From NCBI GenBank assembly GCA_034933245.1, contig JAYFNX010000032.1, positions 1-49,956 of the forward strand: a stretch of 49,956 bases of DNA, given 5' to 3'. A program made the position numbers and the translations under genes. Position 1 is the first letter of the stretch; every line of letters begins with the position of its first letter. Of this stretch, positions 26,346 to 34,581 are shown one piece after another. Origin of the DNA: Pelethousia sp034933245 (GTDB lineage: Bacteria > Bacillota > Clostridia > Christensenellales > CAG-138). The notes beneath the pieces were generated by a model that was not told the origin of the DNA, did no database searches, and was given only the letters and a program-made list of their open reading frames with translations.

Positions 26346-26792
26346 ATGACAAAACTGGCCGTATCCGCCTGCCTTTTAGGCAACCCCTGCCGCTATGACG
26401 GCGGCGCAAAGCCGGATAAAGGCATTTGCACCCTGGCGAAAGCCCAAGGGGCGTTGCCCATTTGCCCGGAATGCCTGGGCGGGCTGCCCACGCCCCGGCT
26501 TCCCAGCGAAGTTGTGGGAGGCGATGGGGAGGATGTGTTAAATGGGCGCGCCCGCGTGCTGGACCGGGCGGGAAATGATGTGACCGAGGCGTTCATCAAG
26601 GGCGCGGAAAAGGCCTTGGCCCTTTGCTTGGAGGCGGGGGTAAACACGGCGGTGCTCAAGGCCCGCAGCCCATCCTGCGGGGTGGGCATCATCTACGACG
26701 GAAGCTTTTCTGGCCAATACCGCGCAGGCATGGGCGTAACGGCGGCGTTGCTGAAACGGCACGGCATCACCTTGCGCACGGAAGAAGGATAA
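26346..26792 (+). CDS. DUF523 family protein
   Basis: A 148-residue cysteine-rich protein. SACLLGNPCRYDGGAKPDKG, ICPECLGGLPTPRLPSE and LKARSPSCGVGIIYDGSFSG are the three conserved blocks of DUF523, a widespread small family whose function is unproven. Conserved cysteines suggest a metal or iron-sulfur site; that is inference. ATG 26346 follows GGATGATATTGGG. The 210 bases before it, after mutS2, contain in-frame codons but no family-like sequence and I see no convincing gene there. Confidence 0.85.
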   Translation: MTKLAVSACLLGNPCRYDGGAKPDKGICTLAKAQGALPICPECLGGLPTPRLPSEVVGGDGEDVLNGRARVLDRAGNDVTEAFIKGAEKALALCLEAGVNTAVLKARSPSCGVGIIYDGSFSGQYRAGMGVTAALLKRHGITLRTEEG

Positions 26793-26807
26793 AGGGGGAG
26801 TACCACC

Positions 26808-27488
26808 ATGGAGAAAAATTCCATCCTGGTCATCGATGATGACAGGAATATTTTGGCCATCATTGAGATGTATCTGCGTAAGGCAGGGTATGACGTGACC
26901 TGTGGCGAACGGGGCGACGAGGCGATGCAGCTATTTCGCCGGGCACAGCCGGCCCTGGTGGTGCTGGATGTGATGCTTCCGGGTATGGATGGCTGGGAAG
27001 TGCTTGGAAAGTTGCGGGCCGAAAGTGAAGTGCCCGTCATCATGCTCACGGCAAAAGGAGATACGTTGGACAGGATTCAGGGATTGGACCTGGGGGCGGA
27101 CGACTATATCGTCAAGCCTTTCGACGCCAAAGAGCTTTTGGCCCGCATCAAGGCAGTGCTCCGGCGCAGCAGCCAACCTGAAAACGAGAAGAGCGTGGAG
27201 TTCGAAGGCTTGGTCATTTCCCTGGATAACTATTCCGTTACCCTGGATGGCCGACAGATCGAAATGCCTCCCAAAGAGATCGAACTTTTATTTTTCCTGG
27301 CTTCCCGGGAAGGGAAAGTGTTTACCCGGGAGCAGCTCTTGGAACAGGTATGGGGCTTTGATTTCTTTGGAGATTCCCGCACCGTGGATGTGCATGTAAA
27401 GCGCATCCGCGAAAAACTGGGCGAGCGGGAAGCCTGGCAGCTCAAAACCGTTTGGGGCGTAGGCTACAAGTTCGAGGCCAAAAAATAG
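26808..27488 (+). CDS. OmpR/PhoB-family response regulator
   Basis: A 226-residue two-component regulator. The receiver (1-120) has the acidic pair in VIDDDRN, phospho-acceptor Asp in VVLDVMLPGMDGW, Thr/Ala in IMLTAKGD and Lys in YIVKPFDAKE. The C-terminal winged helix (from about 130) has LLFFLASREGKVFTREQLLE and RTVDVHVKRIREKLGE with VWGVGYKFE at the end. GGGGGAG stands before the start. The partner kinase gene begins on the base after its stop codon, and an HtrA-type protease follows. Confidence 0.95.
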   Translation: MEKNSILVIDDDRNILAIIEMYLRKAGYDVTCGERGDEAMQLFRRAQPALVVLDVMLPGMDGWEVLGKLRAESEVPVIMLTAKGDTLDRIQGLDLGADDYIVKPFDAKELLARIKAVLRRSSQPENEKSVEFEGLVISLDNYSVTLDGRQIEMPPKEIELLFFLASREGKVFTREQLLEQVWGFDFFGDSRTVDVHVKRIREKLGEREAWQLKTVWGVGYKFEAKK

Positions 27489-28967
27489 ATGTTTAAGACC
27501 CTCTTTTCCCGCATGCTGGTTACCTATCTTTCCGTAACGCTGGGGTTGATGATTCTTCTGGGCGTTACGGTTGGCAGCATGTTCCAGCAGCAGTATATTG
27601 GGGAAAAGGAAAGCGAGCTGAAGCGGGAGGCCCAGGAAATTGCCGATGCAATTGTAAACCGTTATTTGGATGACAACAAACGGCCCGTGGCGGAAAAGGA
27701 ACTCCTCACTATCGCCCGCAAATATGACGCGATGATCGTGCTGTGCTTTGCGGATGCCCAATATGGCAAGCGGGCTTTTGTGGATGAGGCATCCCAGGAA
27801 AAATGGAAGGGTAGCCAAGACATGGATGTGGAGGAGCTTTCCCAAGCCATTCTTTCCGGAATAGACGCAGGCGGCATTGCAACGGATATGCTCAAGGATA
27901 GGGTCGATATTCCGGTTATGTCCCTTATGGGCCCGGTTTCCGATGCGGAAGGAAGGATTATCGCGGCTTTATTTTTGCACACGGATATGAGCCGCATCAA
28001 TGCTTCCGTGCGCCAGGTGTGGATGGACGTGCTGCTCTATTCCTGCATCGCTGTGCTCGTGGCTTTTTTGGCCGTGAGCTATACCACCAGCCGCATCACC
28101 AAGCCCATCATCGATATGAACGCTACGGTTTTACGTTTTTCCAAAGGCGAATTTAACCTGCGCTTGCCCGCAAAGGGGCAGGATGAAGTGGCCCAACTTG
28201 GTAAAAGCTTCAATCTTATGGCGGATGAGCTCAACACGCTGGAACAGGCCCGCCGCAGCTTTGTGGCCAACGTTTCCCACGAACTACGCTCCCCGCTCAC
28301 CTCCATGCGGGGCTTTTTGGAGGCCATGCAGGACGGCACCATCCCCCCCACGGAAGCGCCCAAGTATATGGATATTGTCATCATGGAGAACCGCCGTATG
28401 ACGGCAATGGTGAACGATCTTTTGGATCTGGCAAGAATTGAGTCGGGTCAATACGTTCTTCATGTAAGCGTGTTCGATATAAACGAGTTGATCGCCCGCA
28501 CCCTCCTTACTTTTGAGGCCCGCATCGATGTGGGGCGTGTGGAGATAAGCCTTGACTTTTTTGAAGATCACTGCTATGTTGAAGCGGATGCGGACCAAAT
28601 CGCGCAAATCCTGCGCAATCTTATCGACAATGCCATCAAATTCACCCCAGAGGGAGGTCGCCTCACCCTTTCAACCCTGGCGGACAAAAGACTGGTTCAG
28701 GTTCGGGTGGCGGACAGCGGGCGGGGTGTGGCTGCGGAAGATATCCCTTACCTGTTCGACAGGTTTTATAAAGCGGAAAAGGCGCACACGCCCGGCGCAC
28801 AAAGCGGCACGGGATTGGGACTTTCCATCGTAAAGCGGATCATCGACGCCCACGGCCAGAACGTTGCAGTAGAGAGTGAGCTGGGCCGCGGCACGGCCTT
28901 TACCTTTACCCTTAAACGATCTGAAAAACCTCAACAACCAACTAAACTTTCACAGCGGCGCGGCTAA
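27489..28967 (+). CDS. Membrane sensor histidine kinase
   Basis: A 492-residue kinase paired with the upstream regulator. Membrane helix 1 is at about 8-30, an extracytoplasmic sensor domain of about 150 residues follows, then helix 2 (LLYSCIAVLVAFLAVSYTTS), a HAMP linker and HisKA with the phospho-acceptor His in NVSHELRSPLTSMRGF. The ATPase domain has the N box LRNLIDNAIKFTPEGG, ADSGRGV and GTGLGLSIVKRI. The sensor domain is of the dCache/PAS-less type common in envelope-stress kinases, but its ligand cannot be read. Layout regulator-kinase-HtrA recalls CssRS and WalRK contexts. Confidence 0.95.
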   Translation: MFKTLFSRMLVTYLSVTLGLMILLGVTVGSMFQQQYIGEKESELKREAQEIADAIVNRYLDDNKRPVAEKELLTIARKYDAMIVLCFADAQYGKRAFVDEASQEKWKGSQDMDVEELSQAILSGIDAGGIATDMLKDRVDIPVMSLMGPVSDAEGRIIAALFLHTDMSRINASVRQVWMDVLLYSCIAVLVAFLAVSYTTSRITKPIIDMNATVLRFSKGEFNLRLPAKGQDEVAQLGKSFNLMADELNTLEQARRSFVANVSHELRSPLTSMRGFLEAMQDGTIPPTEAPKYMDIVIMENRRMTAMVNDLLDLARIESGQYVLHVSVFDINELIARTLLTFEARIDVGRVEISLDFFEDHCYVEADADQIAQILRNLIDNAIKFTPEGGRLTLSTLADKRLVQVRVADSGRGVAAEDIPYLFDRFYKAEKAHTPGAQSGTGLGLSIVKRIIDAHGQNVAVESELGRGTAFTFTLKRSEKPQQPTKLSQRRG

Positions 28968-28997
28968 ATGCGATGCAAACCGCGGAAAGGGAAACGA

Positions 28998-30398
28998 ATG
29001 GAAGAAAACAACAGCTATCAACCTCAGCATGATGAAAAAGAACCCAGGGAATGGCAATCACCGGCTGCCTACCCCAATGCACGGCCCCGCTTTTCTGCGG
29101 AGGACGGCAAAAAGAAAGCCGGGATAGGCGGCTATGTGGCCGTTGGCGCTGCCTGTCTGCTGATCGGCATCGCTTTGGGCAGCCTTATCACAGGGCTGGT
29201 GTCCTTAGGCGCCAGCGGGTTGGCGGCCCTTGCCAAAGATGACGCCGAGCAAGAACCCAGCTACCATTGGGAATGGGGATGGGGAGATTTTGGCCGCGAG
29301 GAAGAGGAAATCAACCCTGCTACAGTGGAACCGGAGCAACTTGAGCCTCCGGAATATGTTTCCAGGCCCCTGCCGGAATTTGACGGGCAAGCGCCGGTTC
29401 TAGAAAATAAGGTAAATCCGCTTCCTGATATCGTGGAGCATGTCAGCAATGGCGTGGTAGGCCTGGATATTTACTTTCCTTCCGAAAAGGCCGGCGAGGA
29501 CGCGCTTGGAGCTTACGGCAGCGGCTTCGTGGTTTCCAGCGAGGGCTACATCATTACCAATGCCCATGTGGTGGAGGACGCATCCCGCGTGATGGTCAAG
29601 TTTACCGATGGGGATGAGGTACAAGCCGAGATCGTGGGCACGGATACCAAGCTGGATGTGGCTGTAATCAAGATTGAGAAGGCGGGGCTTACACCCCTGG
29701 CCCTGGGCGAAAGCACGGGGGTGCGGGTTGGTGATTTTGCCGTGGCCATCGGCAACCCCACGGGGGAACAGCTGGCGGATACGGCCACCTTCGGCATCAT
29801 CAGCGCTACGGCCCGGGAGACCAACGTGGAAGGCAGAGTGAACAGCTACCTGCAAACGGATGCTGCCATCAATCCCGGGTCCAGCGGCGGTCCCCTGCTG
29901 GATATGCAGGGCAAGGTAATCGGCATTACCAGCGCAAAAACCCTTTATGCCGGCTATGATGATTATGGCAACGCCGTTAACGCCGAGGGCATCGGCTATG
30001 CCATCCCCATTGACGACGCCATGACGGTGGTGCGGGAGTTGATTACCACAGGCCATGTGGAGCGGCCCGGCATCGGCATTTCGGTGGTGACCATCGATGA
30101 GGTTTATGCGGCGGAATACGGCATTCCGGAAGGTGTGCTGGTATATACCGTAACAAAGAATGGACCGGCCCACCATGCGGATTTGCGCGTAAATGATATC
30201 ATCCTTTCCTTCGACGGCATTGCCGCCGGGGACGATAGGGAGCTGGTTTCCTATGTGGCGGGCCTGCAAGTGGGGGATCCGATCAAGATGCACATCTGGC
30301 GGGATGGCAATGAGCTGGATGTAACCCTCACCATACAGGATCTCAACCTTATCGGCACGGAGATCCTAAACGATCAATACGCGGACATCCTTGATTAA
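28998..30398 (+). CDS. Membrane-anchored HtrA/DegP-like serine protease
   Basis: About 466 residues. A cytoplasmic Pro/Glu-rich N-terminus (1-45) precedes one membrane helix (YVAVGAACLLIGIALGSLI). The trypsin-like domain carries the triad His in ITNAHVVEDA, Asp in TKLDVAVIKIE and Ser in NPGSSGGPLLDMQG. A C-terminal PDZ domain begins near RPGIGISVVTIDEVYA. HtrA proteins degrade misfolded exported proteins. ATG 28998 is chosen for AAAGGGAAA upstream; an earlier in-frame ATG at 28968 abuts the kinase stop. Position after the two-component genes suggests control by them. Confidence 0.94.
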   Translation: MEENNSYQPQHDEKEPREWQSPAAYPNARPRFSAEDGKKKAGIGGYVAVGAACLLIGIALGSLITGLVSLGASGLAALAKDDAEQEPSYHWEWGWGDFGREEEEINPATVEPEQLEPPEYVSRPLPEFDGQAPVLENKVNPLPDIVEHVSNGVVGLDIYFPSEKAGEDALGAYGSGFVVSSEGYIITNAHVVEDASRVMVKFTDGDEVQAEIVGTDTKLDVAVIKIEKAGLTPLALGESTGVRVGDFAVAIGNPTGEQLADTATFGIISATARETNVEGRVNSYLQTDAAINPGSSGGPLLDMQGKVIGITSAKTLYAGYDDYGNAVNAEGIGYAIPIDDAMTVVRELITTGHVERPGIGISVVTIDEVYAAEYGIPEGVLVYTVTKNGPAHHADLRVNDIILSFDGIAAGDDRELVSYVAGLQVGDPIKMHIWRDGNELDVTLTIQDLNLIGTEILNDQYADILD

Positions 30399-30412
30399 AG
30401 CTGTTTTTCATG

Positions 30413-30452
30413 GGCGCGGCGTGCATTTTAGCGCGGCGCGCCTTTCGTTTTC
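30413..30452 (+). terminator. Possible terminator after the protease gene
   Basis: GC-rich inverted repeat GGCGCG (30413-30418) / CGCGCC (30437-30442) with further G/C pairing, followed by TTTCGTTTT. Short stem; moderate support only. Confidence 0.4.
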
Positions 30453-30532
30453 CGCCCGGCAAGGCATAAACGGCGCATGAACCATGCCCTATATGGGAAT
30501 AATAATCCAAAACCCCAAGGAGGTTTTGGAAA

Positions 30533-31147
30533 ATGAATGGATTGCATCCCTATGGTTCCTTGCGCGCATCTACGGCACTGTTGCTTTGCTGTGCCATGCT
30601 CCTGCTGGGCGCAGCGGGAGGCTACAGCTTGCGGGGCGTGGAACGGGTGGAGATAGAAGCACCCCCGGAAGAGGCGGCCCAACCCCAGGAGACGGAAGCT
30701 CTGCGCGCGAAAGAAAGCCCAGCCGTTCCGGACGCCGCGGCGCAGGTATCTCAAATGGGGGAGGATACGGTATCGCCCGATGCCACGGTAATTTGGCGTT
30801 ATCAAATGGCCTGCGGCCATACGGTGGAATTGGAGGACGCCCAGCCGGTGATAGGAAAAACCCGGGCGGAGCTGGCGCAAACATACGGTGTGGACGCGGT
30901 GGAAAGCTTCAGCCCGCAAGCCGTAACCCTATGCGTGGCGTCGGATAAGTTCTGTCCCCAACATTTTGTGCTGAAGCTGGAAAATGGTGCGCTCACCGTC
31001 CGCAAGACAAACGAACAGCTCACGGAGGAAATCCTTCTCACCCTGGATCTCGAATTGCCGGCCGATGCGGCGGTGGAGTGTGAAGCGGGCCTAGCCTTTG
31101 ACAGCATGGAGGACATCAACGTGTACCTGGAGGGGCTGGATAGCTGA
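30533..31147 (+). CDS. BofC-like exported protein
   Basis: A 204-residue protein with a signal-anchor (ASTALLLCCAMLLLGAAGGY), an acidic Pro/Glu linker (about 40-75) and a C-terminal domain. The pattern CGHTVE, then IGKTRAELAQTYGVDAVESF, CPQHFVLKLENG and a final acidic stretch ending NVYLEGLDS resembles the C-terminal domain of BofC, the forespore regulator of SpoIVB in Bacillus. Match is by eye and partial. AAGGAGG with a 9-base gap precedes the start. If right, it hints at a spore-forming host; otherwise it is an unknown exported protein. Confidence 0.6.
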   Translation: MNGLHPYGSLRASTALLLCCAMLLLGAAGGYSLRGVERVEIEAPPEEAAQPQETEALRAKESPAVPDAAAQVSQMGEDTVSPDATVIWRYQMACGHTVELEDAQPVIGKTRAELAQTYGVDAVESFSPQAVTLCVASDKFCPQHFVLKLENGALTVRKTNEQLTEEILLTLDLELPADAAVECEAGLAFDSMEDINVYLEGLDS

Positions 31148-31297
31148 GAAAGAATCCCCCCCGAAATATGCACTTTGTGATTCTACTCCGAAAGCATCCA
31201 GTGCGAGCGGGCCGTATGGCAAAGCAAGGCTTTTTTTCGAAAATCCGAAAAGCAGGCGGTTTTTGCAAACTGCCAAACATAATAAGTCGCTTTTACA

Positions 31298-31335
31298 AGG
31301 AGCAGGGCGCTTTCGGCGGAAAGCGCCCTGCTCCT
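31298..31335. other. Strong hairpin in the ruvC upstream region
   Basis: Perfect 16-bp arms (31298-31313 and 31320-31335, core GGAGCAGGGCGC) with a 6-base loop and no T-run on either side. It could end upstream transcription or stabilise RNA. The rest of 31148-31420 holds the ruvC promoter and no convincing gene. Confidence 0.6.
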
Positions 31336-31362
31336 ATGTGCTTGCAACTCGTGCAAAGCCGG

Positions 31363-31391
31363 TTGTGCAACGGAAATTCCCATGATACAAT
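31363..31391 (+). promoter_or_regulatory. Promoter of ruvC-ruvA-ruvB
   Basis: TTGTGC (31363-31368), 17-base spacer, TACAAT (31386-31391), 30 bases before the ruvC start. Confidence 0.65.
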
Positions 31392-31420
31392 AAAGAAAGT
31401 ATGTATGCGAGGTAGCGGCT

Positions 31421-31921
31421 TTGATCATTTTGGGCATCGATCCGGGCTATGCCATCTTGGGCTATGGCGTGCTGGAGACCAATCCCGGCCGGCAACCGCG
31501 CCCAGTGGATTATGGGGTCATTGAAACGGCGGCGGACGAACCCTTCCCCCAGCGGTTGGAAAAGCTGCATTTAGGGGTGCGCCAGCTCATCGGCCTCTAT
31601 AAGCCGGATCAGGTGGCTTTTGAGGAGTTGTTTTTCTGCCGGAACGTGACCACCGCTTTGCAGGTAGGAGCCGGGCGGGGGGTGGCTCTATTGGCCGCCC
31701 AGCAGGCAGGGATTCCCCTTTATGAATATACGCCCATGCAGATTAAGCTGGCCGTATGTGGAAACGGGCATGCAGATAAACGGCAGATTCAGCAGATGGT
31801 GAAACTGTTGCTGGGCCTGCGGGAACTCCCCAGGCCGGACGATGCGGCGGATGCGCTGGGAGCAGCCATTTGCCATGCCAATACGGCGGGCCCGGCTGTG
31901 GAGGAATTCCGCATTCGATAG
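31421..31921 (+). CDS. ruvC: Holliday junction resolvase RuvC
   Basis: A 166-residue endonuclease that cuts Holliday junctions symmetrically. Acidic active-site residues are visible: Asp in ILGIDPGYAILGYGV, Glu in VAFEELFFCRNVTTA and the Asp cluster in RPDDAADALGAAICHA. The start is TTG at 31421, supported by CGAGGT upstream and by the family N-terminus MIILGIDPG; no ATG fits. ruvA starts 23 bases downstream and ruvB follows, so the complete RuvABC set is one operon. Confidence 0.95.
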   Translation: MIILGIDPGYAILGYGVLETNPGRQPRPVDYGVIETAADEPFPQRLEKLHLGVRQLIGLYKPDQVAFEELFFCRNVTTALQVGAGRGVALLAAQQAGIPLYEYTPMQIKLAVCGNGHADKRQIQQMVKLLLGLRELPRPDDAADALGAAICHANTAGPAVEEFRIR

Positions 31922-31944
31922 ATCATGCAAAGGAAAAAGGATAT

Positions 31945-32535
31945 ATGTTTGCGCACATTCGCGGCATTGTGGACGATATTCAGGCCGATCGGGCCGTTCT
32001 GGAAGCAGGGGGGGTCGGATACGAGCTTCAGTGCTCCGCCGCCACCTTAAAAACCCTGCAGGCCGGGGCTCAGGCCAAATTATATGTACATTTTCATCTT
32101 TCACAGGATATGGTGGCCCTTTATGGCTTTGCTACCGTAGATGAGCGGGCCATGTTCCGGCGGCTTATTGCCGTGACCCGGGTGGGGCCGAAGTTGGCCT
32201 TGGCCGTGCTCAGCCATCTGAGCGTTTCGGATATCGCTTCGGCCATCCTCACGGAGAACGCGGCCGCGTTGGGCCGGGTGCCGGGCATGGGGAAAAAGAC
32301 CGCCGCCCGGGTTTTGCTGGAGCTCAAGGAAAAGGTTTCGGAAGACATGGGATCGGCGGGGGTTTTGCAGGGTGGCAGTGCGGCCCTGGATATGCGCACG
32401 GAAGCTACGGCGGCGCTGGTTGCTCTGGGATATGATGGCGTGGTGGCCGGGCGGGCTGTGGCGGGCGTGCCGGATTGCCCTCGGGTGGAAGATATGATTA
32501 CGGCGGCCCTTCGGAACCTGGCTGCCAAGCAGTAG
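31945..32535 (+). CDS. ruvA: Holliday junction branch-migration protein RuvA
   Basis: A 196-residue DNA-binding subunit that holds the four-way junction for RuvB. N-terminal OB fold MFAHIRGIVDDIQAD with GGVGYELQCS, then helix-hairpin-helix pairs VTRVGPKLALAVLSHL and GRVPGMGKKTAARVLLELKEK, and the C-terminal RuvB-contact domain (from about 150). ATG 31945 follows AAGGAAAAAGG and gives the exact family N-terminus; longer in-frame versions do not. Confidence 0.95.
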   Translation: MFAHIRGIVDDIQADRAVLEAGGVGYELQCSAATLKTLQAGAQAKLYVHFHLSQDMVALYGFATVDERAMFRRLIAVTRVGPKLALAVLSHLSVSDIASAILTENAAALGRVPGMGKKTAARVLLELKEKVSEDMGSAGVLQGGSAALDMRTEATAALVALGYDGVVAGRAVAGVPDCPRVEDMITAALRNLAAKQ

Positions 32536-32554
32536 GATAGGAGATTGAAACGGG

Positions 32555-33583
32555 ATGGACGAGCGGCTTATTACCTCCTCGATGATGCAGGAGGATGAAC
32601 AAATTGAATACAGCCTGCGGCCCCGTTTTTTGAACGAATATATCGGCCAGTGCAATGTGAAGGAACACATGCGCATCTATATTGAGGCTGCCAAGCATCG
32701 GGGCGAGCCCTTGGATCATGCCCTGTTTTACGGCCCCCCTGGGCTGGGGAAAACCACGCTGGCGGCTATCGTAGCCAATGAAATGGGGGGAAGCCTGCGG
32801 GTCACCAGCGGCCCGGCTATCAGCCACGCCGGGGATTTGGCTGCTCTTTTGACCAATCTGGCCCCCGGGGATGTGCTTTTTATCGATGAGATCCATCGTC
32901 TAAACGCCAATGTGGAAGAGGTGCTTTACCCTGCCATGGAGGATTATGCGCTGGATATCATCATCGGCAAGGGCCCTAGCGCCCACTCCATCCGTCTGGA
33001 TCTGCCCCGCTTCACCTTGGTGGGAGCCACCACCCGCATGGGCCTGCTCACCTCTCCGCTTCGGGACAGGTTCGGCATCAAGGAACAGCTGGAGCTTTAT
33101 GCACCGGAGGATTTACGGGAAATTATCGAGCGCAGCGCCGATATCCTCCGCATCGAAATCGATCAGGAGGGGGCGCTGGAAATCGCCTCCCGTTCCCGGG
33201 GGACGCCTCGCATTGTTAACCGGCTCTTGAAGCGGGTGCGGGATTATGCCCAGGTCTGCTGCAACGGCAACATCGATTTGGAGACGGCCCGTGCCGGCCT
33301 TTCCATGCTGGCCATTGATGAGCTGGGGTTGGATGCGGTGGATAGGCGCATGCTGCTCACCATGATTGAAAAGTTCGGCGGCAGGGCGGTGGGGTTGGAT
33401 ACCATCGCGGCGGCTACCGGCGAGGACGCCACCACCATTGAGGATGTTTATGAGCCGTATCTTTTGCAGTTGGGGCTCATTGCCCGCACGCCCAGGGGCC
33501 GTATCGTGCTGCCCGCCGGCTATGCACACATGGGTTTTTCACCCCCTCAGGATGGAGGCCAACAGCAACGGCTGGATTTATAA
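32555..33583 (+). CDS. ruvB: Holliday junction branch-migration helicase RuvB
   Basis: A 342-residue AAA+ motor. Opening RPRFLNEYIGQCNVKEHM is family-typical; Walker A is GPPGLGKTTLA, Walker B DVLFIDEIHRLN, sensor 1 is LVGATTRMGLLTSPLRDRFG, and the C-terminal winged helix ends RTPRGRIVLPAGYAHM. The start follows TAGGAGA. It is the third gene of ruvCAB and is followed 57 bases later by a coiled-coil protein gene. Confidence 0.97.
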   Translation: MDERLITSSMMQEDEQIEYSLRPRFLNEYIGQCNVKEHMRIYIEAAKHRGEPLDHALFYGPPGLGKTTLAAIVANEMGGSLRVTSGPAISHAGDLAALLTNLAPGDVLFIDEIHRLNANVEEVLYPAMEDYALDIIIGKGPSAHSIRLDLPRFTLVGATTRMGLLTSPLRDRFGIKEQLELYAPEDLREIIERSADILRIEIDQEGALEIASRSRGTPRIVNRLLKRVRDYAQVCCNGNIDLETARAGLSMLAIDELGLDAVDRRMLLTMIEKFGGRAVGLDTIAAATGEDATTIEDVYEPYLLQLGLIARTPRGRIVLPAGYAHMGFSPPQDGGQQQRLDL

Positions 33584-33640
33584 ATACAAACGAGCAAGAA
33601 AGGCTAGATTACAGATTTCAAGTGGAAGGAAGTTGGCACT

Positions 33641-34510
33641 ATGTTAGGCAAAAAGGAACTGCAGGAAATGCTTTCGCAGCGCGAGAATGCGCTTGCCCAG
33701 CGGGAGGCGGAGATCGCCGTCCTCACGAAGCGCGTGGAAGAGATTACAGGCCGGGAAGCCCGCTTGAATACGGAAGTGGAGAATTACCGTGCCCGCAGCA
33801 CAGCCATTGTCAACGCCCTTACGGAGGCGCAGCAAACGGCCTCCCGTATCCGGGAGGAAGCGGAGCGCTATAAGGCCCAGGTCGTGGGCGGGGCCTATTC
33901 AGAACGGGACGCGGCCAAACGCCAGGCGGCGGAGATGATCGAAAAGGCACGAAAACAGGCGGAGGATATTCTGCGCGGCGCCCAAGACCAGGCAGCCAAG
34001 CTGCGGGCCCAAGGGGATGGGTATGTGGCCGATGCGAAGGAAAAAGCCGCCTCCTTAAAAGAGCATCTGCGGAAAGTGACGGAAGAAACACAAGAGCATA
34101 TGGGCGCGCTCTCCTCCTTCCTGATGGAGATGCATGAATCTGTGGAGGACACCCCCGTTGCGCCGCCTATGGCGCTACCCCAGAATTACAAGTCCCCGGC
34201 TGAGCTGATGCGCAACATCTATACCATACAGGGCCGGAATCTCCCGGAGGAAACCCCCGCCGCCGAAGAACCGCAGCAAACCGCACAGCCGCAGAAGACT
34301 CCTGGCGGGCCGGATTTGGATTCGTTGCTCGACGATGTGATGGGCGCGAAGGCTTCCCCGAAAGGCCAGCAAACGCCCCCCGAGGAGCAGGTCTTTTCCG
34401 TAAATGAAATCCTCTCGTCAGGGACGCCTACGTCCGAGGCTTCTTCTCCCTCTGTAGGCATCCCCAGCGGGTTGGATTCCATCATAGACGACATCCTACG
34501 GGGCATTTGA
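33641..34510 (+). CDS. DivIVA-like coiled-coil protein
   Basis: A 289-residue protein dominated by a charged coiled coil (about 1-165: QRENALAQREAEIAVLTKRV ... AERYKAQVVGG ... AAEMIEKARKQAEDILRGAQ), followed by a low-complexity Pro/Glu/Gln region and a short acidic end (GIPSGLDSIIDDILRGI). The AEMIEKARKQAEDIL repeats are like those of DivIVA/cell-division-initiation proteins, but the membrane-binding N-terminal motif of DivIVA is not evident, so the family is uncertain. GGAAGGA precedes the start. It follows ruvB closely and may be cotranscribed. Confidence 0.6.
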   Translation: MLGKKELQEMLSQRENALAQREAEIAVLTKRVEEITGREARLNTEVENYRARSTAIVNALTEAQQTASRIREEAERYKAQVVGGAYSERDAAKRQAAEMIEKARKQAEDILRGAQDQAAKLRAQGDGYVADAKEKAASLKEHLRKVTEETQEHMGALSSFLMEMHESVEDTPVAPPMALPQNYKSPAELMRNIYTIQGRNLPEETPAAEEPQQTAQPQKTPGGPDLDSLLDDVMGAKASPKGQQTPPEEQVFSVNEILSSGTPTSEASSPSVGIPSGLDSIIDDILRGI

Positions 34511-34581
34511 CAAGCGCCCGTATGGATGCTATAGTTTCAGATAATATTGCATTGAATTAGGTTGGAGGAACGAAAAGCAGC

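Noticed and set aside
34511..34581. Possible T-box riboswitch ahead of proS
   Set aside because: Only 71 bases separate the genes, with no T-box sequence or antiterminator-like pair of hairpins.
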